DNA of 64,000 bases from UBA1952 sp965246905 (GTDB lineage: Bacteria; Bacteroidota; Bacteroidia; Chitinophagales; Chitinophagaceae), in contig CBDFFZ010000002.1 of assembly GCA_965246905.1 (NCBI GenBank), forward strand, positions 124,001 to 188,000, given 5' to 3'. Positions 44,268 through 51,110 of the stretch are shown in pieces. The number at the start of each line of letters is the position of its first letter. The stretch's first letter is position 1. The notes under the pieces are model-generated. The model saw only the letters and a list, made by a program, of their open reading frames with translations, did not search any database and was not told where the DNA came from. A program made the translations under genes and the position numbers.

Positions 44268-44651
44268 TTAAAATTCAAGTAATTTCATTTCTAAAAAAAC
44301 AGTTGCATTTTTTCGCATTTCACTTGTAAAAAAAGGAGGATTAAATTTTTTACTTTTTAAATAAAAATAGAACTCTTCATCTAAGGAGTCTGTTTTAGCT
44401 AAAAAATAAGGAAAATGACTTGGCCAAATCCATTCCCCATCAGAAACAATTGTATATGGGCCAATATATGTCTCATCATCAAACATAGCTAATGTTCTAG
44501 AGAAAATTTTATTAGAATTTTTTAGGTATTCAATCACCTTCGTCTTGTCATCATTACTAATAATAACTTTATTTTTCGACCACAAGTCATCCATGTAACT
44601 ATTATTGATAAGATTTTTATCTCTTTCTTTAGTAAAGCCTATTGTATTCAT
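44268..44651 (-). CDS. Putative immunity protein (unrecognised family)
   Basis: 127 residues, AT-rich, acidic and soluble. Begins MNTIGFTKERDKNLINN; central YIGPYTIVSDGEWIWPSHFP block. No family recognised. Its place 6 bases after a fragment of a toxin tip, and its size, are those of an immunity gene. Its cognate toxin survives only as the 44657-44838 fragment. Confidence 0.55.
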   Translation of the reverse strand: MNTIGFTKERDKNLINNSYMDDLWSKNKVIISNDDKTKVIEYLKNSNKIFSRTLAMFDDETYIGPYTIVSDGEWIWPSHFPYFLAKTDSLDEEFYFYLKSKKFNPPFFTSEMRKNATVFLEMKLLEF

Positions 44652-44656
44652 ACAGC

Positions 44657-44872
44657 CTATTTAAAAATTCTAAACCATCCATTATTATCTACCCTTAATA
44701 CACCACGAGGCAAAAATCCATTCCCATTGGTGATCCACATAGAACTCGTAGGGGCTACTACAGGCGCATTAGCTAATTTAGAAAGTTGTGATGCTGCTCC
44801 ATTCGTCAATGAACCAGAATAAACTATCCTGCGCGGGCAATTACATATCCCAATGGTGAGGATTACCGCCAA
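44657..44872 (-). pseudogene. C-terminal remnant of a Rhs toxin tip
   Basis: The meaningful part is about residues 16-71: GAASQLSKLANAPVVAPTSS, then MWITNGNGFLPRGVLRVDNN and GWFRIFK. This 'A-x-x-L-A ... VVAP ... W ... W-x-x-F' ending occurs in C-termini of several Rhs-type toxins, but no named domain can be assigned. The N-terminal residues come from unrelated junction DNA (44838-44941), which holds two imperfect copies of a CAATTACATAT...GTGAGG block. Confidence 0.45.
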
Positions 44873-44941
44873 TTACATATTCCCACAGTGAGGGGGCTAA
44901 GAACAACTGGGAACACGAACCAAGGCATAGAACAACTGGAT

Positions 44942-45342
44942 CTAATCCTTTTCGATATAAGGCAATACCCATTTTAAACTATCTGGAAAAGAATAGCCAT
45001 AATATTCAAAATTTCTGGGTGTTATTAAAATAACGCTATGAACGCCATTCCAGTTATCGTTATATAGTACAGGAAATCGTTTGCCTAATAATTGATTTCT
45101 AATTGTGTTTTGTGAGAATTCTTTTGTCCAATCAGATTCTTCATACACTCTATCAACAAAAAAGGAATAATAAATAGTTATTGTACCTGCACTGCCTTTA
45201 CCGCCACCACCTACATTTTCGATAATACCTACTGATAAGGTATGTCTTTCTTTCAAATCACGATATTCATAGTAACCCCATAATCCATAAAGTGCACAAA
45301 AAAGTATTCCAACTATGAGCCTAAGTCAGGTTTCTTTTTCAT
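44942..45342 (-). pseudogene. Putative single-span immunity protein, copy 2, frameshifted near the start
   Basis: The body (44942-45256) ends YGYSFPDSLKWVLPYIEKD, nearly the same as the neighbour at 45483. Upstream the frame stays open and encodes the expected membrane span (LIVGILFCALYGLWGYYEY), but the only sensible ATG (45342, MKKKPDLG) is in another frame, so a small indel near 45320 has broken it. Expression from TTG inside the frame would lose the anchor. Confidence 0.55.
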
Positions 45343-45346
45343 CCTC

Positions 45347-45482
45347 TTATGGTTTTTCCTGTTCATTGGTTGCGTCATCTATAAAACCAGAAGATGCATC
45401 ACCAATTTGTTGACCAATAAACTCGCCAAAACCCTGTTTACTAAGGTGAATACCCAATTCACCATACCCACCTCCATTACAC
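45347..45482 (-). pseudogene. Remnant of a hydrophobic-type Rhs tip (last 44 codons)
   Basis: Frame reads GGGYGELGIHLSKQGFGEFI, then GQQIGDASSGFIDDATNEQEKP-stop, closely matching the end of the tip at 45871 (GGYGELGIHLSSQGFGEFLG...). It starts directly after the stop of the immunity gene at 45483 and is followed by its own immunity copy, showing a module duplication with loss of most of the toxin. Confidence 0.7.
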
Positions 45483-45893
45483 CTATTCCTTTTCCATAAG
45501 CGGCAACACCCATTTTAAACTATCAGGAAAAGAGTAACCATAATATTCAAAGTCCCTCGGTGTAATTAGTATAACTTCGTCATGCCAAAACCAAGTTTGC
45601 GCCCATATCATTGGAAACGAATGACCTATTAAACTCTTTGCATTTGAATAAGAAAATATAGGTCGTCGTTCGGATCCATATCGTAATGTCTTGTTAAGGG
45701 AATATTTGTAATTTATTCCCGGCCCCCAGTTTCCTCTACCGCCACCATCTGTCGATACAACATAACATACAGTCAAATTGTGATTTAGTCTTACTTTTTG
45801 CCAATGATACCGTATTACACATACCCATATAGTAAGAAGAAGCAAAATTAGTATTAAATTTTTCTTCGTTTTATTTTTCATTAGTTGCATCAT
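45483..45893 (-). CDS. Putative immunity protein, single-span family, copy 1
   Basis: 136 residues: membrane span (NLILILLLLTIWVCVIRYHW), beta-rich domain, ending RDFEYYGYSFPDSLKWVLPL. Intact. The start lies inside the end of the tip gene (overlap 10-23 bases depending on which Met is used), the coupling expected of toxin and immunity. Paralogous to 43085 and 44942. Confidence 0.65.
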   Translation of the reverse strand: MMQLMKNKTKKNLILILLLLTIWVCVIRYHWQKVRLNHNLTVCYVVSTDGGGRGNWGPGINYKYSLNKTLRYGSERRPIFSYSNAKSLIGHSFPMIWAQTWFWHDEVILITPRDFEYYGYSFPDSLKWVLPLMEKE

Positions 45894-46539
45894 CTATAAA
45901 ACCAGAAGGCACGTCGCCAATTTGTTGTCCAAGAAATTCTCCAAAGCCTTGGCTACTCAAATGAATACCAAGTTCGCCATATCCACCCCTAATATGACCG
46001 CCAGCTTTATCGCCCAGCATATTACCCAGCGTGTTAAGTCCGATGCTTTTCCAGGTCTGCAATTTAAGGGGTGAATTAAACATTGGGGTTTCTTTATCGC
46101 CTTTTAAAGAACGATAAGATAAATTCATAAAACCACCTGGCACACTTGCCATAAAAGGATTCCCAATAAAAGTCGCAGCAGCAGTACTAACCGGGTTCCA
46201 TTTACTCATGTTACCTTTATTCACATACGCTTGTGCTAAAAAATCCGAAGCACCTGATGCTACATTTGTCTCGAGCTTTAATGCAAGAGCATCCGTAGCG
46301 ACTGGCATCCAAGCTGGCGCAGTATAAACAGCGCCTACTAGCGCAACCGCTGCAACTGTAGGCGCAGCACCTAAAATGCTTGCTGCACGATGTATTCTCT
46401 CTGCATTGGCCGCAGCTTCAGGGTTATTGTGTGTTCCATACAAATTATGCGCCTGGATGGCTTCCATATTGGTTGTGTAAACAGGTCCAAATTCCACCTT
46501 CTGCCAAGCCGCGTATCGTATTCCCAGAACAGCGCGCAC
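45871..46539 (-). pseudogene. Orphan Rhs tip, hydrophobic type; core junction frameshifted
   Basis: From the junction repeat on: VYTTNMEAIQAHNLYGTHNN, AANAERIHRAA, a hydrophobic segment (LGAAPTVAAVALVGAVYTAP), then PGGFMNLSYRSLKGDK and GGYGELGIHLSSQGFGEFLG, ending DDATNEK. Upstream bases encode the Rhs core end (LFWEYDTRLGRRWNLD) in a different frame: adding one C at about 46487 would restore ...RRWNLDPVYTTN. So it was once a proper Rhs C-terminus. Toxin activity unknown; the hydrophobic helix and membrane-anchored immunity suggest a membrane target. Confidence 0.65.
46415..46484 (-). repeat. 70-bp tip-junction repeat, copy b
   Basis: Three substitutions relative to copies a and c; same peptide except one Ile to Met change. 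Confidence 0.85.
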
Positions 46540-46582
46540 AGCCTTCGCTTAACCCTCTCACATGCACCCTACGTACAAATGA

Positions 46583-46613
46583 GTGCTCGTGCATTCTAGC
46601 GCGGCACGAGCAC
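46583..46613. repeat. Perfect 10-bp hairpin GTGCTCGTGC / GCACGAGCAC
   Basis: 11-base loop. Lies in GC-rich, non-coding DNA between a broken Rhs core fragment and an AT-rich small gene, where a recombination junction is expected. Confidence 0.55.
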
Positions 46614-46656
46614 CCCACTAGCAGGCTTGGATGCATATTAGCGCCAGTAGGGGCAA

Positions 46657-46929
46657 TCAAGTTGACAATTTGTAGAGTAAAAAAAATGGAAATAATAAAA
46701 AAATTAAATAAACCGAGTTTCTTACTAAAGTATTTTTAAAGAAGGAAGTGATCTTATAAAAAACGTATAAATATATATTATAAAAAAACAAAAACAATAA
46801 AATTGTTATCATATATATTCCAATCATATCGCTATTCTTATCAAATAAACATACTTTAAGTATCCAAATAACTGTCAGGAAATTTACTATAATTGATAAT
46901 GTTCTTCTAAAATCTAAAATCAACTTCAT
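46657..46929 (-). CDS. Small membrane protein, putative immunity
   Basis: 90 residues, very AT-rich, with about three hydrophobic helices (LSIIVNFLTVIWILKVCLF, GIYMITILLFLFFYNIYLYV, SVYLIFLLFPFFLLY). No family recognised. Located where the immunity gene of the tip at 49978 would lie if the IS1595 element were removed. Membrane-embedded immunity proteins are typical of pore-forming toxins, but the pairing is inference. Confidence 0.5.
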   Translation of the reverse strand: MKLILDFRRTLSIIVNFLTVIWILKVCLFDKNSDMIGIYMITILLFLFFYNIYLYVFYKITSFFKNTLVRNSVYLIFLLFPFFLLYKLST

Positions 46930-47126
46930 GGTATTATTATTTTGGCATTAAATTACTTTACTAACCTAACTCATAAATAACTGTATCATCCTGCATTAGA
47001 AATTAAGGCGTGGTAGGCAGGTACAAAGATGCAGGTTCGCGGCAGGCAAAGTTAAATATAGTTTGATAATAGGCCAGTCGGCGTAATCTATTTGATTAAT
47101 TACAGATTTATTATCTTTGCCAAACA
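46930..47126 (+). other. Intergenic stretch with an orphan promoter
   Basis: TTTG at 47091-47094 and TATCTTTG at 47112-47119 (17-base spacer) form a Bacteroidota promoter reading toward a terminator-like hairpin that starts only about 10 bases later. No ORF. Nothing else seen from 46930. Confidence 0.4.
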
Positions 47127-47160
47127 AAAAGCCCCCGACTGTGAATCGAGGGACTTTTCT
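47127..47160. terminator. Terminator-like hairpin left of the IS1595 element
   Basis: AAAAGCCCCCGA against TCGAGGGACTTTT, two mismatches, T-rich on both sides. Would stop transcripts in either direction. Confidence 0.6.
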
Positions 47161-47254
47161 TTTCTAGTTCTATCTGTAGTGATCCGTAAAAATCAAAATC
47201 AGGCGAACTAACTCTGTGGCCACTTTTATCGATTCAGCGAGTGACCGCGCTATA

Positions 47255-47290
47255 GAAACGGCCTGCCCTCCCGGTGGCCGTTTCTTTTTC
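47255..47290 (+). terminator. Terminator inside the left end of the IS1595 element
   Basis: Perfect GAAACGGCC/GGCCGTTTC stem followed by T5. It would shield the transposase from transcription entering from outside. Confidence 0.85.
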
Positions 47291-47451
47291 CTGTTTCTAA
47301 ACATAGTCTTTGACTAGTTGCTTGTTCTAAAGCCTTATGTGGGTAAATAGCAGAAACAGAAACTTCGGCAAAACTATGAAATAGTATTCCCTTATAGTGT
47401 TAGTGGCAAAATCTATTTTACAAATTTGGTAGTCTGAAACATTTTTACGAA

Positions 47452-48450
47452 ATGAAAGCTACCATACCTGATACGTTTAGCGGCCTGATAGAATTACTTG
47501 ATTATTTCAAGACCCCGCAGATTTGCGAAGATTATATACAACATAAACGCTGGAACGGCAGGCCCACATGTGCTCACTGTAACAGCCGCAGGGTTTACAG
47601 ATTTTCAGATGGTAAACGCTTTAAGTGTAGCCATTGTAAAAAGCAATTCACAGTTAGAGTAGGAACTATCTTTCAGGATAGTAATGTTCCGCTGAGGAAA
47701 TGGATTATAGCCATGTACCTGAATACCGCGCATAAGAAAGGCATATCATCTTACCAATTAGCGAAAGACATTAAGGTAACGCAGAAAACAGCATGGTTTA
47801 TGCTGCAAAGAATCCGTTTCGGATTAGGGCATGAGGAAGAAATACAGCAATTAGAAGGTACTATACAGGTAGATGAAACCTTTGTAGGTGGCAAGAATAA
47901 GAATCGCCATGCTGATAAAAAAGTAAAGAACAGTCAGGGCAGGAGCTTTAAGGATAAAACGCCTGTATTTGGTGCTGTAGTTCCTAATCAATACACTTTA
48001 TGTAAGGGAAAAGATGGTAAGCCTAAAAGATTACTTACAATGCCAAGTCAGGTAAAGTGCTATGTGGTTCCTGATACAAAAGCAGAATCAATACAGCCGA
48101 TTATTAGGCAGATAATAAAGAAAGGAAGCATTATCGTATCAGATGAATGGATGGCTTATAACGGGCTTAATGATAGCTACGATCACCGTGTAGTAGATCA
48201 CAGGGCTAAAGAATATGTAAATGCAAACGGCGATACCTCTAATGCTATTGAAAATGTATGGTCGCATCTGAAGCGCTCTATCATTGGAATCTATCATTTT
48301 GTTACCCGCAAACATTTGCACCTTTATGTAAACGAAACAGTTTTCAGGTTTAACACCCGTTGCATGAATGAACAAACAAGGCTTAATTTTGCCCTATCTC
48401 GTTTTAATTGCACGATCAAATACAAACAGCTAATAGCTAAAGCAGCATGA
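47452..48450 (+). CDS. IS1595-family transposase
   Basis: 332 residues. N-terminal zinc ribbon with two CxxC pairs (CAHC, CSHC; residues about 41-63), then GTIFQDSNVPLRKWIIAMYL, and the DDE-type ISXO2 domain: first Asp in IQVDETFVGGKNKNRH, second in GSIIVSDEWMAYNGL, and the Asn/Glu region SNAIENVWSHLKRSI. All catalytic motifs intact, so the element may be active. Start MKATIPDTFSG. Confidence 0.92.
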   Translation: MKATIPDTFSGLIELLDYFKTPQICEDYIQHKRWNGRPTCAHCNSRRVYRFSDGKRFKCSHCKKQFTVRVGTIFQDSNVPLRKWIIAMYLNTAHKKGISSYQLAKDIKVTQKTAWFMLQRIRFGLGHEEEIQQLEGTIQVDETFVGGKNKNRHADKKVKNSQGRSFKDKTPVFGAVVPNQYTLCKGKDGKPKRLLTMPSQVKCYVVPDTKAESIQPIIRQIIKKGSIIVSDEWMAYNGLNDSYDHRVVDHRAKEYVNANGDTSNAIENVWSHLKRSIIGIYHFVTRKHLHLYVNETVFRFNTRCMNEQTRLNFALSRFNCTIKYKQLIAKAA

Positions 48451-48578
48451 GCAAAGATGAAAAGAAGCAGGAACCTAAACCTGCTAATTCTAATACGCAA
48501 AACTCACCTTTCTCATTGGGGAAAATGGTTGAGAAGATTGTAAAAGCACCTAAAATGCCTAAAGAAAAGAAAGAATGA
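48447..48578 (+). CDS. 43-residue passenger peptide
   Basis: MSKDEKKQEPKPANSNTQN..., ending KMPKEKKE. The start overlaps the transposase stop (ATGA), so it is translationally coupled. Very basic and hydrophilic, no family recognised. Too short for standard ORF cut-offs; its coupling is the main argument that it is real. Confidence 0.55.
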   Translation: MSKDEKKQEPKPANSNTQNSPFSLGKMVEKIVKAPKMPKEKKE

Positions 48579-48676
48579 TTTTCAAGTTGCTTTGATTGCA
48601 GCTACAATTTATCGTACAAGTACATAGTGTTGCTACTCTGAACTACCACTTTTAAGTAAGCAATCTAACACAGTAC

Positions 48677-49354
48677 ATGGAACTGGTACGCCAATACGGC
48701 GTAACTGTGTCTTTTGTGTTAGATGGCCGTGGTAGGCCAAGAGTAGCAAGAGAATTTCAGTTACGCTTTTTATTTCTCAATACTCTAAACTACCACAGAA
48801 TGAGGGACTACATTAAGTTTCTTCGGGAACTGCTTGCCTTAATATGGAAGCACCTAAAACCCATAGTTAGTAATCCTACATTTAGAAAATACGGTGCTAT
48901 TTGCCTTGTAACATTTTTCTGCTTTAGAGGCTGTACATCCTGCATTAATGATTGGGCAGAAAAAAGAGCTTCAATAGAAAGAAATGAAAAAGACGTAGCG
49001 GAAAACCATGCTTATTTTGAACAGAAACACGCCGAAGAAAAGAAAGCAGCAGATACAGTTATAGGTACAATATCTGCTGCTGACTTAAACGCTATTTATC
49101 AGCAAAATGAAGTAGATGCTGATAAATTGGTGAAGGGGAAAAGGATAATTGTTGCCGGACGCATAGCGCGAATAAGAAAAGACTTTCAAGATAAAGCCCA
49201 CATTGAATTAGCTACAGGGCAATATTTCCAGTACATAGATTGTGAGGTGAAAGAGGAAAATGCTACTGGATTGAAAAGAGGACAATTAATACGGATTCAG
49301 GGGCACGTTACAGGCATGATAGTAAATACTGTAATGATTGATGCTACTTATTGA
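48677..49354 (+). CDS. OB-fold (tRNA_anti-like) membrane-linked passenger protein
   Basis: 225 residues from ATG 48677; a start at 48800 (MRDYIKFLRELL) is equally possible. One hydrophobic segment (YGAICLVTFFCFRGC), a charged helix, then the tRNA_anti-like OB domain (about 110-225): ISAADLNAIYQQNEVDADKL, VKGKRIIVAGRIARI, LKRGQLIRIQGHV. Such domains occur in many small exported proteins of unknown ligand. Travels within the IS1595 element. Confidence 0.7.
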   Translation: MELVRQYGVTVSFVLDGRGRPRVAREFQLRFLFLNTLNYHRMRDYIKFLRELLALIWKHLKPIVSNPTFRKYGAICLVTFFCFRGCTSCINDWAEKRASIERNEKDVAENHAYFEQKHAEEKKAADTVIGTISAADLNAIYQQNEVDADKLVKGKRIIVAGRIARIRKDFQDKAHIELATGQYFQYIDCEVKEENATGLKRGQLIRIQGHVTGMIVNTVMIDATY

Positions 49355-49384
49355 TTTCTCAATTCTGCTTTGTAGGTTTATTGA

Positions 49385-49921
49385 ATGGATACCTACCAAA
49401 AACTGGATATAATATTGAATGTCCTAAACAGAAGGCCGCAAAAAATTAGTCTCACTAATCTATCCAATGAAATAAGAAAAGAATATGATAACAAACCGCT
49501 CAATGGGCAAGATTTGTTTTTCGCAAAATTGATTAGGGACGGCTATGCGGAATCTTTAAAGGAAGAAGAATACGATGAAGCAACGTATTATGTTGAAACA
49601 TTTTGGGTTACTTACTATAACATTACTATAGACGGTCAAATATTTATTCTTGAGGGAGGTTATTCTCAAAAATTTGAAGAGCAGAATACCCTAAAGGAAA
49701 TACAAACGGAAGGAAGGGTTTTGGCGAAACGGCTTTTTTGGTTGAATGTAATTTTAGCCGTAGGGACTTCGGTTGCTGCTGTTTATTATCTGAAAGAAAT
49801 TTTTCGCCCTTTTCCTGCTCCTGAATTTTGGCTGATTGTTGCTGCTTTAATTGGGGGCGCTCTTTCTTCCATATTAACCACATACCTATCAAAAAGGAAG
49901 CAGGCATTGAAAGAAGCATAA
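49385..49921 (+). CDS. Passenger membrane protein with winged-helix-like N-terminus
   Basis: 178 residues. N-terminal about 85 residues resemble a small wHTH (KLDIILNVLNRRPQK, ISLTNLSNEIRKEYDN), ending in two membrane spans (LFWLNVILAVGTSVAAVYYL, FWLIVAALIGGALSSIL) and a basic tail. No family recognised. Starts 31 bases after the OB gene and stops 6 bases before the IS right end. Confidence 0.6.
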   Translation: MDTYQKLDIILNVLNRRPQKISLTNLSNEIRKEYDNKPLNGQDLFFAKLIRDGYAESLKEEEYDEATYYVETFWVTYYNITIDGQIFILEGGYSQKFEEQNTLKEIQTEGRVLAKRLFWLNVILAVGTSVAAVYYLKEIFRPFPAPEFWLIVAALIGGALSSILTTYLSKRKQALKEA

Positions 49922-49977
49922 GTAATGGGCCTAAATTTTGCATTTTTCGTGGAGGTTAGAATTGTGAGTTAATGCCA

Positions 49978-50671
49978 TTATTTTTTCTTACCTACTCTAT
50001 TACGATCTATTGGTACCGTAAATGAAAATGTTTGACTAATATTTCCATATTTATTTTTCTCTGTTTTTCCATCATTATTTCTAACCACCGATTTTGTATA
50101 GTGATTCCATGGCATATGCTTCCATAGATCACCCGATGTGATGCTTGTCACATTAAATATCTCAACCATAATCTCCTCAGCATTAGTTTTTGATACGGTG
50201 ACTGTTGCTGATCCTAAGAAAGTTTCGGGATGCCATAATCCGTTTTCTAATACGGAGCCTAAGCTGTGTGTATTCCCAGACATCTCAGAAGTGAAGCCTA
50301 TTAAATATTCACCATTATAACTAGCATTTTTTTTATAAAAAGCTTCAATTGCATCATTAGCGATACCAGAGTTTTTTAAATATGTACTAACTCTACCATT
50401 AGTAGGAAAAACAATATTTTCAGGGCCATCACCATTAATCATGTTGCCTAATAAAAAGTTAGAAAAATCTATCGTATTAAATTCTCTACAATCTCCAGCA
50501 TAATATACACCCTTACTATTTACCCATAAATTATATTTAGATGCACCATCTCGTGAATCCGAGGTATATCCATCTTTTGAGCTAATTCCCCGCACATGAT
50601 CGCTTCAGGGTTATTGTGTGTTCCATACAAATTATGCGCCTGAATGGCCTCTATATTGGTTGTGTAAACAG
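49978..50671 (-). pseudogene. Orphan Rhs tip, unrecognised toxin
   Basis: In-frame from the junction repeat (VYTTNIEAIQAHNLYGTHNN, PEAIMRGISSKDG) to the stop at 49978; no start codon except an internal ATG at 50595. About 205 residues of toxin-like sequence: YNLWVNSKGVYYAGDCREFN, GDGPENIVFPTNGRVSTYLK, LWKHMPWNHYTKSVVRNND, ending VPIDRNRVGKKK. No toxin fold recognised. The basic end and lack of hydrophobic segments suggest an intracellular target. It abuts the IS1595 element, which separates it from any downstream immunity gene. Confidence 0.6.
50602..50671 (-). repeat. 70-bp tip-junction repeat, copy c
   Basis: Identical to copy a (44047-44116), 6.5 kb away. Begins 27 bases after the immunity gene of the expressed Rhs. 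Confidence 0.85.
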
Positions 50672-50708
50672 GGGACAACTAGCACACCCTTCGTACAACT
50701 GGCCTCTG

Positions 50709-51104
50709 TTATTTTATCTTTCCTGGGAACATTTTTTTTGCTCGTTCATTTCCGAACTCATCCAGCTTCTTTTTTGTAGTTGCATAATTCTTTTTACTAA
50801 ATAGGCTATTGATACGGTTAAGTTCTTTCTTCAAAAATTCATTGTGTTCTTCAATGGTAGTAACATTATTTAGTTTTTCTTCATTATGCAATAAAGCTTT
50901 CACTAAAGCTAGATCATACCAATCTCCCTTCTCATTATTCCGTACATCAACCGTTTCAAAAGATTTAGAATTACTAAATCTTAATTCAATATCACCATTT
51001 TTAAACGTATCATAGTAATCGCCAAAATATTCAGATGTGTCTTGCTCAATTATCCTAAAACCATTTGACTTCAAAAAGCTATATATATCTTCGTTGCTCT
51101 TCAT
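50709..51104 (-). CDS. Putative immunity protein of the expressed Rhs tip
   Basis: 131 residues, AT-rich, soluble and charged: MKSNEDIYSFLKSNGFRIIE, GDIELRFSNSKSFETVDVRN, WYDLALVKALLHNEEKL. Starts 6 bases after the Rhs stop. No family recognised; position and size mark it as the cognate immunity gene. Confidence 0.7.
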   Translation of the reverse strand: MKSNEDIYSFLKSNGFRIIEQDTSEYFGDYYDTFKNGDIELRFSNSKSFETVDVRNNEKGDWYDLALVKALLHNEEKLNNVTTIEEHNEFLKKELNRINSLFSKKNYATTKKKLDEFGNERAKKMFPGKIK

Positions 51105-51110
51105 GATCCT

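Larger units (their letters stand above)
47184..49952 (+). mobile_element. IS1595-family element with three passenger genes
   Basis: Imperfect terminal inverted repeats: CCGTAAAAATCAAAATCAGGCG at the left and, inverted from 49952, CCACGAAAAATGCAAAATTTAGG at the right. All four genes inside are on the plus strand, opposite to the surrounding Rhs array, and the last one stops 6 bases before the right repeat. An 8-base target duplication could not be recognised, so the exact ends are uncertain. Confidence 0.6.

Noticed and set aside
46445..46660. Minus-strand 71-codon ORF
   Set aside because: It is a shadow frame across the Rhs core remnant and the junction hairpin, with no protein-like pattern.
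47176..49960. 8-bp target duplication of the IS1595 element
   Set aside because: No convincing matching octamers beside the inferred ends.
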